This document shows, piece by piece, positions 17,507 through 26,578 of a DNA stretch of 64,000 bases. The stretch's first letter is position 1, and each line of letters begins with the position of its first letter. The notes under the pieces were generated by a model that saw only the letters and a list, made by a program, of their open reading frames with translations, was not told where the DNA came from and made no database searches. The stretch is from Chryseosolibacter sp036402075 (GTDB taxonomy: Bacteria; Bacteroidota; Bacteroidia; Cytophagales; Cyclobacteriaceae): the NCBI GenBank assembly GCA_036402075.1, contig DASWTP010000017.1, positions 11,308-75,307 on the forward strand, read 5' to 3'. The translations under genes and the position numbers were made by a program.

Positions 17507-20500
17507 ATGGCTAAAGGGCTGGGCGATATCGACAATTCGGGACTATTCCTCAATTGCCATACGGGATTTAGTTTCAAGTATGGCACAATGTCGGTGCGCG
17601 AATTGTTTGAGGAGGCAAAGCGGTGCAACGTTCGAAAGCTCGTGCTTACCGAGATCAACAACACGGCCTCCTACATGGAGATGCTCCGGCTGTGTGCGAA
17701 GAGTCGCCCGGTTGAACAGGGATTCACAAAGTACGGAGAGCCATCTTATCTGCTTGAGGTTGCGGTGGGTATTGAATTCAGGAAGGACAACCAGCTGCTT
17801 TTCATCGCCATCGCTAAAAATAACGCGGGCTTTGAAAAAATAAATCGCTTCCTGTCGTATCACAACCGCGAGAATAAACCGCTTCCTGCGAGAGCGCCTG
17901 ATTTTGAAAACGATGTGTTTGTGATTTATCCGTATGGAGCAGCCGAGCCTTATAATCTCCGGCACTGGGAGTTTATTGGAGTACGGAGATCGCAGCTGCA
18001 GTCCTTCGCCTTCAATAGCGATTACCGAGACTGGATGACAAAATTTGTGGTCCACCATCCGGTTACGTTCCTGCCTGAGAAAAAACTTCCGGATGGCAAA
18101 ATCGACAAAAGGGATTTTAATACGCATCGGCTGCTGCGGGCGATCGCGAAGAATACGCTGCTTAGTAAGCTCGACAAGCAGGAAGAAGCCCACGATGATG
18201 AGTTTATGATTCGCGAAGGCGAGCTCGAGGAAAGTTTTGCAGCCATGCCGGAACTTATCGCGAACACCCGGGCGCTGGTTGCCGAATGTTCCATCAATAT
18301 TCCCCAAGGCACCGACAAAAACAAAAAGTGTTATACTAACTCGATCGACCTTGACCTTGCGTATCTGAAGGCAGAGACGTGGAAAGGCTACCTGCGTGTC
18401 TACGGAGACAAAGATGAAACCGCATGGCAGCGAATCGAAAAAGAATTGGCGGTCATTGCGCGAAAGGAATTCACCAGTTACTACCTGATCGCCTACGATT
18501 TAATTTCATTTGCAAAGTCAAAAGGTTACGACTTTGTCGGAAGAGGTAGCGGAGCCAACAGCATCGTAGCGTATTGTCTTGGAATCACCAATGTAGATCC
18601 GCTAGAATTGAATTTGTACTTCGAGAGATTTCTAAATGAAGAGCGCACGAGCCCTCCGGATTTCGACATTGATTTTTCGTGGGACAATCGTGACGCCATT
18701 TACGAATACATTTTTCAACGGTATGGCTATGATCACGTTTGTCTCCTCGCAACCCATGTAACGTATCAATGGCGGTCTATTTTACGCGAACTTGGAAAAG
18801 TGTTTGGTTTGCCAAAAGAAGAAATTGACCAGCTGGTGGAAAATCCTCCCGCGATGAAGGAGCGCGATCACATTGCCAGCCTCGTGTTTCGCTACGCTTC
18901 CTATATCGTTGGGAAAGAGTTGCCTGCTAACTTTTCAATTCACGCAGGCGGAGTTCTGATCACAGAAAACCCAATCTATTCCTACACAGCGACTGACCTT
19001 CCCCCTAAAGGGTACCCGGTTTCGCATTTTGAAATGCACAACGCAGAGGATTTTGGAATATTCAAATTCGACATTCTAAGTCAGCGGGGTCTGGGGCATA
19101 TCAAGGAAACGGCAAAACTCGTTAAGCGGAACAAGGGCATTTCAGTGGATGTCCATCAATTCAAAAAATTCAAGGAAGATGAAAAAGTAAAAGAACTTCT
19201 CCGTAGCAGTCGGGCGATGGGATGTTTCTATGTTGAATCTCCTGCCATGCGAGGCCTTCTCGCAAAACTCAAGTGCGAAGATTACCTCACGCTGGTGGCT
19301 GCAAGTTCTATCATCCGTCCAGGTGTGGCAAGCTCAGGAATGATGCGCGCCTACATCGAACGTTTTCATGCGGTGCAGAATGGCGGATCCTACGAGGCAA
19401 TTCATCCTAAAATGGACGAACTGATGAAGGAAACGTACGGGGTGATGGTATACCAGGAGGATGTGATTAAAGTGGCTCACGAATTTGCGGGACTTTCGCT
19501 CACAGAGGCGGATGTGCTGCGCAGGGGCATGTCTGGAAAGTATCGATCGCGGGAAGAATTTCAACGGGTGAAAGACCGTTTTTTCGAAGAGTGTCAGAAA
19601 CGCCAATATCCCCAGCACGTCATTGACCGCGTTTGGTTTGAGATTGAGAGTTTTTCAGGATACAGTTTCGCAAAGGGGCATTCAGCGAGCTATGCCGTTG
19701 AAAGTTATCAGAGTCTGTATTTGAAAGCGCATTATCCGCTGGAATTCATGGTAGGTGTAATTAATAACTTCGGGGGCTTCTACAAAACGGAATTCTATTT
19801 TCACGAGGCACGAATGAGCGGTGGCAAAATTCAACCACCGTGCGTTAACAAAAGTGAACACCTGACCACACTCTATGGAGACGAAATTTTTGTCGGCTTT
19901 ATTCATCTGAAAAGCCTGGAATCGCGCATCGCAGAGCGAATCCCGGAAGAGCGGACTTCGCGGGGCGAATTTAAATCGCTCGAAGATCTTCTAAAACGAA
20001 TTCCGATGGGTCTCGAGCAAGCGCGGATGCTTATTCGAATGGGCGCGCTTCGGTTTACAGGCAAAAGTAAACAACGACTTTTGTGGGAAGCGATGCTTTT
20101 CTTTAGCAACGCAAGAGTTAAGGAGCAATCCTCCCGCCTGTTTGAAACGGAGCCCAAAGAATATCCGCTGCCGGCCCTTATGCGAAATGAAAGCGAAGAC
20201 GCATTTGATGAACTCGAGTTGCTCGGCTTTTCGCTGTCCGATCCGTTCCGGCTGCTTGCGTCAACCGACCGTGGCGATACAGTCGCTTCCGAACTGTTAG
20301 CCAAACTCGGGAGAACGGTTAAGATCATAGGCTATGTCGTCACTACCAAGGACACCTGGACAAAGAACAAAGACGTGATGCACTTCGGAACATTTCTCGA
20401 CAAAAATGGGGAAGTGTTTGATTCGGTGCATTTTCCGGACATCGCCCGAAAATTTCCTTTTCGCGGCCGAGGGTTTTATATGCTTTCTGGTAAAGTCGTT

Positions 20501-20635
20501 GAAGATTTCGGTGTACCGGCTGTAGAGGTGATTTCGATGGAAAAATTGCCGATGATCCACAAACGGGCGGAAGAATTTATGCGCCAGCCGGTTGAGCACC
20601 GCGAAGGATCGAAGGTTGCCAACAGCATCGTCTGA
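17507..20635 (+). CDS. DNA polymerase III alpha subunit, error-prone DnaE2/ImuC-like
   Basis: A 1042-residue C-family polymerase, shorter than replicative DnaE (about 1150-1200) and close to DnaE2/ImuC length. The PHP domain at the N-terminus begins LNCHTGFSFKYG, where Asn16-x-His18 replaces the usual His-x-His metal pair, so proofreading is unlikely. The polymerase core has GRGSGANSIVAYCLGIT and the catalytic acidic cluster D385/D387/D389 (PPDFDIDFSWDNRD). Helix-hairpin-helix and OB-fold regions follow to the C-terminus. As the last gene of the dinB-recQ run behind an S24 repressor, it is best read as a damage-inducible translesion polymerase. It could instead be a second general DnaE. Confidence 0.88.
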   Translation: MAKGLGDIDNSGLFLNCHTGFSFKYGTMSVRELFEEAKRCNVRKLVLTEINNTASYMEMLRLCAKSRPVEQGFTKYGEPSYLLEVAVGIEFRKDNQLLFIAIAKNNAGFEKINRFLSYHNRENKPLPARAPDFENDVFVIYPYGAAEPYNLRHWEFIGVRRSQLQSFAFNSDYRDWMTKFVVHHPVTFLPEKKLPDGKIDKRDFNTHRLLRAIAKNTLLSKLDKQEEAHDDEFMIREGELEESFAAMPELIANTRALVAECSINIPQGTDKNKKCYTNSIDLDLAYLKAETWKGYLRVYGDKDETAWQRIEKELAVIARKEFTSYYLIAYDLISFAKSKGYDFVGRGSGANSIVAYCLGITNVDPLELNLYFERFLNEERTSPPDFDIDFSWDNRDAIYEYIFQRYGYDHVCLLATHVTYQWRSILRELGKVFGLPKEEIDQLVENPPAMKERDHIASLVFRYASYIVGKELPANFSIHAGGVLITENPIYSYTATDLPPKGYPVSHFEMHNAEDFGIFKFDILSQRGLGHIKETAKLVKRNKGISVDVHQFKKFKEDEKVKELLRSSRAMGCFYVESPAMRGLLAKLKCEDYLTLVAASSIIRPGVASSGMMRAYIERFHAVQNGGSYEAIHPKMDELMKETYGVMVYQEDVIKVAHEFAGLSLTEADVLRRGMSGKYRSREEFQRVKDRFFEECQKRQYPQHVIDRVWFEIESFSGYSFAKGHSASYAVESYQSLYLKAHYPLEFMVGVINNFGGFYKTEFYFHEARMSGGKIQPPCVNKSEHLTTLYGDEIFVGFIHLKSLESRIAERIPEERTSRGEFKSLEDLLKRIPMGLEQARMLIRMGALRFTGKSKQRLLWEAMLFFSNARVKEQSSRLFETEPKEYPLPALMRNESEDAFDELELLGFSLSDPFRLLASTDRGDTVASELLAKLGRTVKIIGYVVTTKDTWTKNKDVMHFGTFLDKNGEVFDSVHFPDIARKFPFRGRGFYMLSGKVVEDFGVPAVEVISMEKLPMIHKRAEEFMRQPVEHREGSKVANSIV

Positions 20636-20710
20636 AAGCGGGCATAAGTTTTTAACGGCTGTAGGCATGCTTTCCTGTGTTGACTTGAGGGGGCCAGAAA
20701 TTTTCTCAAT

Positions 20711-21484
20711 ATGATAAGCGTAATCATTCCTGCGTATAACGAGTCGGATACGATTCGGAATACTATTGCCTATGTGTATGCAAACGCGTCTTACAAGAGA
20801 CTGCTGAAAGAAGTGATCGTGGTGGATGGCGGAAGCACAGACAATACTGTGGAAGAAGCTGAGAAGACCGGTGCAACGGTGATGAGAAGTCCGGTGAAGG
20901 GAAGAGCAGCCCAGTTGAATTTTGGCGCTCGCCAGGCAACCGGGAAAATTCTCTATTTCCTACAAGCAAACTGCCTGCCTCCTCAAAACTTCGTGAGTGA
21001 AATTGTGAAGGCCTCAAGCAAGGGATTCGCCTGCGGAGCGTTTTCAGTAAAATTTGAGGACAGACACTGGGTGCTGAACGCGATGGCATGGGTTTCCAAT
21101 CGGTACAACTCGTTCATTAAGCTCAGCGATCAGAGTTTGTTCATGACAAAGGAGTTATTTGAAAAAACGGGCGGGTTCTGCGAAGATCATTTAGTGATGA
21201 TCAATCAGGAAATGATCAAACGCCTTAAGCGCTACACAAACTTTATCTTGATTCGTGAAGCTGTATTGAGCTCCGCACGGAAATATGTTCGCTATGGATT
21301 TGTGAAAACCGGAATTGTCCAGGGGATCGCGTTCGTTCTACACCGACTGGGCTATTCGCAATTGACCCTGGCGTCTGTGTACAGAAGCGTTTTGCATTGG
21401 GACATCGGTCCAAAACGGCCAGTCAAAAAACCTATTGAAACGGCACCGGCAGCACCCATCGCACAGGTATCGTTACAGCAGTAG
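20711..21484 (+). CDS. Family 2 glycosyltransferase
   Basis: A 257-residue GT-A fold glycosyltransferase. The N-terminus MISVIIPAYNE and Asp39 in VVDGGSTD are the nucleotide-sugar site. RSPVKGRAAQLNFGA matches the TIGR04283-type group. The metal-binding position, usually H-A-D in FLHAD, reads LQANCLPP here, so the acidic residue is lost. The C-terminal 25 residues (Pro/Ala rich) are an extra tail. It follows dnaE by 75 bp but is unlikely to belong to repair. Its 3' end overlaps the convergent ArsC-like gene by 12 bp. Substrate unknown. Confidence 0.8.
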   Translation: MISVIIPAYNESDTIRNTIAYVYANASYKRLLKEVIVVDGGSTDNTVEEAEKTGATVMRSPVKGRAAQLNFGARQATGKILYFLQANCLPPQNFVSEIVKASSKGFACGAFSVKFEDRHWVLNAMAWVSNRYNSFIKLSDQSLFMTKELFEKTGGFCEDHLVMINQEMIKRLKRYTNFILIREAVLSSARKYVRYGFVKTGIVQGIAFVLHRLGYSQLTLASVYRSVLHWDIGPKRPVKKPIETAPAAPIAQVSLQQ

Positions 21485-21820
21485 CTTCGCATATTGTTCC
21501 TCGTTAAAACCAAGCGTGATCACTCTTCCGTTTTCCTCCAGGAGCGGGCGTTTGATGACGCTGGTTTTTTCCAGCATCAACGCAATCGCGGCAGATTCAT
21601 TGGTCGTCTTCTCTTTCGTAGCATCCTCTAACTGACGCCAGGTGGTTCCGTTCTTATTCACTAGACTCTCCCACCCGACCTGTTTACTCCAGCTTCTTAG
21701 TTTGTCAGCCGTAATCCCTTTCGTTTTGTAATCATGAAATTCAAAATCAATATTTTTTTTCCTGAGCCAGTCGAGCGCTGACTTAACCGTGTTGCAATTT
21801 TTAATGCCGTATAATGTCAT
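21473..21820 (-). CDS. ArsC/Spx-family thioredoxin-fold protein (YffB-like)
   Basis: A 115-residue member of the arsenate-reductase-like Spx/MgsR/YffB family. It has GIKNCNTVKSALDWL with a single Cys at the active-site position, then FHDYKTKGI, NKNGTTWRQL and IKRPLLEENG, all family signatures. True ArsC arsenate resistance is not implied; YffB-type proteins are of uncertain function (possibly glutathione-linked reductases). It is convergent with the glycosyltransferase and followed upstream by a 70-bp spacer and then the trp operon end, on the same strand as trpA. Confidence 0.8.
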   Translation of the reverse strand: MTLYGIKNCNTVKSALDWLRKKNIDFEFHDYKTKGITADKLRSWSKQVGWESLVNKNGTTWRQLEDATKEKTTNESAAIALMLEKTSVIKRPLLEENGRVITLGFNEEQYAKLLL

Positions 21821-21890
21821 AGCGGATGTAAAAAGTTTAAGATTAGCCCAGATTGTTTGAAGTTTCAGGTTCGAGTTACAAAACTGAGTA

Positions 21891-22679
21891 TTATCCCTTA
21901 ATGTTGCCCTTTAACTTTGTGATGAACATGGCAATATCGGATGAGAGGGCACTGGAGTTTTGCAGCAGGGTGATAAAGGCGCTTCCCACAATTGCCCCGG
22001 CACCATAGCCCGATGCTTTTGTAAATGTCTCGCGGTCTGAAATGCCGAAGCCAATCAAAATTGGATTCTTTAAATTCATGTTTTTAAGTTTTTCAAAGTA
22101 AGTAACCTGCTCAGCCGAAAATTCTTTCTTCGCCCCGGTTGTACTGGATGCAGACACTGCATAAATAAACCCCTCCGTCATTGCGTCTATCCGCCTGATG
22201 CGGTCTTCTGACGTTGTCGGAGAAATTAAAAATGTGTTACACATATTATTTTGCTGGAACAACGCTTTGTATCGCTCTTCGAATTCATAAACTGGCATAT
22301 CCGGAAGGATCAATCCATCAACTCCGGCATCCGCAGCGTCTTTGACAAACTTTTCAACTCCGTACTGCATTACCGGGTTGAGGTAGCCCATCAAAATGAT
22401 GGGAAGCTTTACCGTTTTCCGAATTTCCCGTACCTGCTCGAGCAATAGCTTAACATTCATTCCATTGTCGAGCGCCACTTTGTTGCTTTGCTGAATGGTT
22501 GGACCATCAGCAACCGGATCGGAAAACGGAATTCCAATTTCGATGATGTCGGCTCCTGCCTTTTCAAGTTCGTTCGCAATTTCAACAGTGTCGTTTAGCG
22601 TTGGAAATCCAGCGGTGTAAAAAATGGAAAGCACGTCCTTCTTCCCTGAACTGAACAATGATGTAATTCTATTTCTCAT
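21891..22679 (-). CDS. trpA: Tryptophan synthase alpha subunit
   Basis: A 262-residue TIM-barrel enzyme that cleaves indole-3-glycerol phosphate to indole and glyceraldehyde 3-phosphate. Catalytic Glu47 and Asp58 sit in EIGIPFSDPVADGPTIQ; the phosphate site GFGIS is near the C-terminus. It works as a complex with TrpB, channelling indole. Last gene of the trpEGDCFBA operon, separated from trpB by 132 bp, the widest 3' gap in the cluster apart from trpG-trpD. Confidence 0.97.
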   Translation of the reverse strand: MRNRITSLFSSGKKDVLSIFYTAGFPTLNDTVEIANELEKAGADIIEIGIPFSDPVADGPTIQQSNKVALDNGMNVKLLLEQVREIRKTVKLPIILMGYLNPVMQYGVEKFVKDAADAGVDGLILPDMPVYEFEERYKALFQQNNMCNTFLISPTTSEDRIRRIDAMTEGFIYAVSASSTTGAKKEFSAEQVTYFEKLKNMNLKNPILIGFGISDRETFTKASGYGAGAIVGSAFITLLQNSSALSSDIAMFITKLKGNIKG

Positions 22680-22811
22680 AAACTTAAATGCTAAAGACTT
22701 AAAGCTGAAAACATCGGGAAAACTGCGCGATCGTTAATTCCTACTTAATTTATTTCGATTCATGACTGACCTGACTGCTTGGGTATTGTAAGGCCGCAGC
22801 TTGCAGCAATT

Positions 22812-23993
22812 TCAATATTTTCCCCACCGGATATACGTCTCTAAATCCTTGTCTCCCCTGCCCGACAAATTGATCACAACCACATCGTCCGGATCGAACT
22901 CAAACTGAGTCAACACGGCCACCGCATGCGCAGACTCAATGGCTGGAATAATGCCTTCGAGCCTGCTCAATTCAATTCCAGCATTCATCGCCTCATCGTC
23001 TGTGGCGCTCACAAACTTCACACGACCAGTGTCAAATAAATGTGCGTGAATCGGACCGATACCGGGATAATCAAGGCCCGCAGAAATAGAATAAGGCTCT
23101 ACGACCTGCCCGTCATCGGTCTGCATCAGCAACGTTTTGCTTCCATGCAGCACACCAGGTTTGCCTAACGCTGTGGTAGCTGCTGACTCACCGGAATCAA
23201 CTCCTTTGCCTGCCGCTTCAACGCCTACGAGATTTACATGTTCAGATTCCAGAAAATGATAGAATGCTCCTGCTGCATTGCTACCTCCACCCACACAGGC
23301 AAAAACGTAATCAGGAAACGGATTGCCGATAGTTTCTGTAAGCTGCTTTTTCATTTCATCGCTAATCACAGACTGGAATCGCGCCACCATATCGGGATAC
23401 GGGTGAGGGCCGACAACAGAGCCGATGATATAGTGCGTATCTGACGGATTGTTAATCCAGTGACGCATCGCTTCATTGGTAGCATCTTTCAGCGTCATAT
23501 TTCCGCTGGTTGCCGGAACAACTTTCGCCCCCAGGATTCTCATGCGCTCTACGTTGGGCCGCTGCCGCTCCATGTCAACCTGACCCATGTATACCACGCA
23601 GTCCATTCCCATTAACGCGCATACGGTTGCCGTTGCAACTCCGTGCTGCCCTGCCCCGGTTTCGGCAATGATCTTCTTTTTGCCCAGCCGCTGCGCGAGC
23701 AGGATCTGACCGATCGTGTTGTTGACTTTGTGAGCACCCGTGTGACACAGGTCTTCGCGTTTCAAATAAATCTGCGCCTTGTACTTGTCTGACAACCGTT
23801 TCGCAAAATAGAGCGGTGTTGGTCTGCCGACATAATCTTTCAGAAGATGATGAAACGCTTTTTGAAAACTTTCCTCCTGAATGATATTCAGGTAGTTATT
23901 ACGGAGCTCCTCAACATTCGGATAAAGCATCTCCGGGATATAAGCGCCTCCAAACTGTCCATAATAACCGCGATGATCGACCTCGTATTTCAT
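22812..23993 (-). CDS. trpB: Tryptophan synthase beta subunit
   Basis: A 393-residue PLP enzyme joining indole and serine to form tryptophan. The PLP Lys is Lys89 in HTGAHKVNN and the phosphate-binding loop is CVGGGSNAAG. The length and motifs match the main TrpB1 type that pairs with TrpA. It lies 28 bp after trpF in the operon. Confidence 0.98.
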   Translation of the reverse strand: MKYEVDHRGYYGQFGGAYIPEMLYPNVEELRNNYLNIIQEESFQKAFHHLLKDYVGRPTPLYFAKRLSDKYKAQIYLKREDLCHTGAHKVNNTIGQILLAQRLGKKKIIAETGAGQHGVATATVCALMGMDCVVYMGQVDMERQRPNVERMRILGAKVVPATSGNMTLKDATNEAMRHWINNPSDTHYIIGSVVGPHPYPDMVARFQSVISDEMKKQLTETIGNPFPDYVFACVGGGSNAAGAFYHFLESEHVNLVGVEAAGKGVDSGESAATTALGKPGVLHGSKTLLMQTDDGQVVEPYSISAGLDYPGIGPIHAHLFDTGRVKFVSATDDEAMNAGIELSRLEGIIPAIESAHAVAVLTQFEFDPDDVVVINLSGRGDKDLETYIRWGKY

Positions 23994-24021
23994 ATCTATG
24001 TGCGTTGATAAAAACCTGTTA

Positions 24022-24636
24022 TTAATCTCGTATCAGCGAAACAACCTGTTTCACTTTGTCTATATCTTTTACTCCGGCACGGATTTCCACTCCGCTGTTC
24101 ACATCCAGTGCAACGATGTTCATGTCTCTCAAGGCTTTAGCCTCCGCGATGTTTTCTGGAGCCAAGCCACCGCTTAAAAAGAACGGTGTTTGCTGATTAT
24201 ACCGCGCTAACACACGCCAGTCAAAACGCTTCGCATTACCTCCAAAGTACTTGCCTTTTGTGTCGAACAAAAAGAAGTCAACTGCTGCATGGTAGCCGTT
24301 TATGTCTTGAAATTCAACTTTCTCATCCATAGGAAACGCTTTAATAACCAGCACGTTATGATTCTTTAACTCCTCGCATTGTTCAACTGACTCGTCACCG
24401 TGCAACTGTACTAGATTGAGCGCATACCTTGCGGTGATTTCCAGTATCGCACCCGTTGGTGCATTTACAAACACACCAACTTTTTTGATTTCAGGATCCA
24501 GCTCCGGCATCACAAAATTATCACCGACAAACCTTGGCGACCCTTGATAAAAGATAAAACCCATGTACTGAGGCTTGGCCTTGGCCACCTCGAGGATATT
24601 CGCTGAGTCGCGCATGCCGCAGATTTTTAGATCCAT
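24022..24636 (-). CDS. trpF: Phosphoribosylanthranilate isomerase
   Basis: A 204-residue TIM barrel for the Amadori rearrangement of phosphoribosylanthranilate to CdRP. Family signatures: the N-terminal KICGMRD with catalytic Cys, VQLHGDES, FLFDTKGKYFGGNAKRFDW and FFLSGGLAPENIAEA, plus the catalytic Asp in ALDVNSGVE. It follows trpC by 5 bp as a separate gene rather than as the TrpCF fusion of enteric bacteria. Confidence 0.96.
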   Translation of the reverse strand: MDLKICGMRDSANILEVAKAKPQYMGFIFYQGSPRFVGDNFVMPELDPEIKKVGVFVNAPTGAILEITARYALNLVQLHGDESVEQCEELKNHNVLVIKAFPMDEKVEFQDINGYHAAVDFFLFDTKGKYFGGNAKRFDWRVLARYNQQTPFFLSGGLAPENIAEAKALRDMNIVALDVNSGVEIRAGVKDIDKVKQVVSLIRD

Positions 24637-24641
24637 TGGGG

Positions 24642-25445
24642 TTACAATTTTTCCGATCTATCCTTCAATTCCTGCATGAATGAAATGGCTGCTTCACCGG
24701 GATCCGATTGCTTCATGAAGTTTTCGCCAATCAAAAATCCGCGAAAGCCAAACTGCCTGAGGTCGAGAATTGTATCAGGCGAACTAATACCACTTTCCGA
24801 CACCTTCACGACCGAATCTGGAATTAGCCCTGCAAGCCGTTTCGAGTTTTCGATCGTTACGTCAAATGTCTTGAGATTGCGGTTGTTCACACCGATGAGG
24901 TCCGCCCCGCATCCTGTATGTGCTTTGAGTTCTACCGCGTCATGGACTTCCAGCAACACCTGAAGTCCCAGCGAATGGGCAAGGTCGGAAAGCTTACGCG
25001 ACTGTGTTGGATCGAGCACGGACGCTATCAGCAAGATTGCATCGGCCCCAATTGACTTTGCTTCCACCACCTGGTACTCGTCAATGGTGAAATCCTTGCG
25101 GAGGATAGGAACGCGGTTCACAGCCCTTGCCTTTTTAAGGTCGTCATTGCTGCCACCAAAAAAATTCGAATCCGTCAACACCGAAAGAGCTGAACATCCG
25201 CCTGCGACATACCCCTTCGTTGTGTCTTCAACTGAAGCATGCGCATTGATCACGCCTTTGGATGGGGACTTCCGCTTGAACTCAGCAATGATCCCGTTAT
25301 GCTGCTTGTCTAGCATGAAGTCTGTCATCTTTAAAGTCGCCCGAGTAAAATCTGGTCGCTGCTCAAGCCTTGCAACCGAGACCAGGTTCTTCATCTGATC
25401 AACTTCACTCCGTTTATGTTCAATGATCTTATCGAGAATGTTCAT
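24642..25445 (-). CDS. trpC: Indole-3-glycerol phosphate synthase
   Basis: A 267-residue TIM barrel closing the indole ring from CdRP. Signatures: IAEFKRKSPSKG with the catalytic Lys, the ILRKDFTIDEYQ segment with its Lys, LLEVHD, GVNNRNLKTF, and SESGI near the end. It starts 3 bp after trpD, consistent with coupled translation. Confidence 0.97.
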   Translation of the reverse strand: MNILDKIIEHKRSEVDQMKNLVSVARLEQRPDFTRATLKMTDFMLDKQHNGIIAEFKRKSPSKGVINAHASVEDTTKGYVAGGCSALSVLTDSNFFGGSNDDLKKARAVNRVPILRKDFTIDEYQVVEAKSIGADAILLIASVLDPTQSRKLSDLAHSLGLQVLLEVHDAVELKAHTGCGADLIGVNNRNLKTFDVTIENSKRLAGLIPDSVVKVSESGISSPDTILDLRQFGFRGFLIGENFMKQSDPGEAAISFMQELKDRSEKL

Positions 25446-25448
25446 GGC

Positions 25449-26435
25449 TCAATTATTAAGCAACGCTTTAAAATGTTTCAACGCCTGTCCGGATAACAAG
25501 GCTTCCCTGGCTTTGTCAACCGCGGATGTGAGCCCAGCCGTCTGGTCTGCGGCAAACAACGCCATGGCTGCGTTTGCGATCACAGCACTGTTCTGCTGTT
25601 CTGTCCCTTTGCCCTCCAGAACGTTCATAAAGATGGAGGCAGATTCTTCGACAGTATCACCTCCACGGATATCGGAGCGGTTAAGTACTTTCATGGAAAG
25701 ATCTTTCGGTTCGATAACACGCTCACCAGCGTTGTAAAAGAATTTGACGGGACCTGTTAGCGATACCTCGTCATAACCATCAAGCGAATGCAGAATCAGG
25801 AAATCTTTTGAAGAATCCTGATAAAGGTATCCATACTGACGCGCCAGCTCCAGACTGAACACCCCAACCAGCTGTCGTTTAGGGAATGCGGGGTTCACCA
25901 TTGGACCTAGCATATTAAAGAATGTTTTGACTCCAAGGTCTTTGCGGATCGGTGCAACGTTTTTCATGGCAGGGTGAAAAAGCGGTGCATGCATGAAGCA
26001 GATGTTTGCCCGATCAAGGCTTCTCTTCAGTTCATCGAGGTCGTTAGTGAATTTGTACCCGAAGTATTCCAGCACATTGGAGGACCCGCAGGCAGATGAA
26101 ACCCCATAGTTGCCGTGTTTCGCTACCGGTTGACCAGCTGCCGCCACAACAAAGGACGACAGTGTCGAAATGTTGAAAGTATTTTTTCCATCGCCCCCGG
26201 TGCCGCATACGTCCATTACAGGCTGGTCGAAATCTGCCCGGATGCACAACTCAAGCATGGCGTCACGGAAGCCCTGGAGTTCATCTACGGTAATGCTCCG
26301 CATCATGTACACCGTCATAAATGCAGTCGTCTGACTGGGATTATATTTTCCCGATGCCAGATCAATCAACACCTGGCGGGCGGTGTCTTTTGTGAGCGAT
26401 CGGTGATCGATCAGTTCGTTTAAAATTGCTTTCAT
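25449..26435 (-). CDS. trpD: Anthranilate phosphoribosyltransferase
   Basis: A 328-residue enzyme that adds phosphoribose from PRPP to anthranilate. Signatures: DVCGTGGDGKNTFNIST (PRPP loop), KHGNYGVSSACGSSNVLE and FFNMLGPMVNP. The start at 26435 (MKAILNELIDHRSLT) fits the family; an upstream in-frame Met would add 11 hydrophobic residues of no family character. It lies 143 bp after trpG, with repeat-rich DNA in the gap. Confidence 0.96.
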   Translation of the reverse strand: MKAILNELIDHRSLTKDTARQVLIDLASGKYNPSQTTAFMTVYMMRSITVDELQGFRDAMLELCIRADFDQPVMDVCGTGGDGKNTFNISTLSSFVVAAAGQPVAKHGNYGVSSACGSSNVLEYFGYKFTNDLDELKRSLDRANICFMHAPLFHPAMKNVAPIRKDLGVKTFFNMLGPMVNPAFPKRQLVGVFSLELARQYGYLYQDSSKDFLILHSLDGYDEVSLTGPVKFFYNAGERVIEPKDLSMKVLNRSDIRGGDTVEESASIFMNVLEGKGTEQQNSAVIANAAMALFAADQTAGLTSAVDKAREALLSGQALKHFKALLNN

Positions 26436-26578
26436 AAAAAATTCCAAAATCCAAACTCCTATTTCCAAAAAACCAAATCAGCGTGGCGAGCTCCTTTGGC
26501 TACGCATCTAAATCTCAAATTAAAAATCTCAATCTAAAAATGAAGAGCGACCCAGGTTTTGCATCTTACGCGCAACAA
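26436..26578. repeat. Stuttered-word spacer between trpG and trpD
   Basis: The spacer is made of iterated A-rich words: TCCAAAATCCAAACTCC at the trpD side, then variants of AAATCTCAA and AATCTAAAAA. Similar words appear in spacers at 30841-30890, 31750-31800 and, inverted, at 42310-42360. No gene was found in it. Confidence 0.45.

Noticed and set aside
17543..18307. 254-codon open frame on the minus strand
   Set aside because: Fully antisense to dnaE; no family signature, and the plus strand has clear polymerase motifs.
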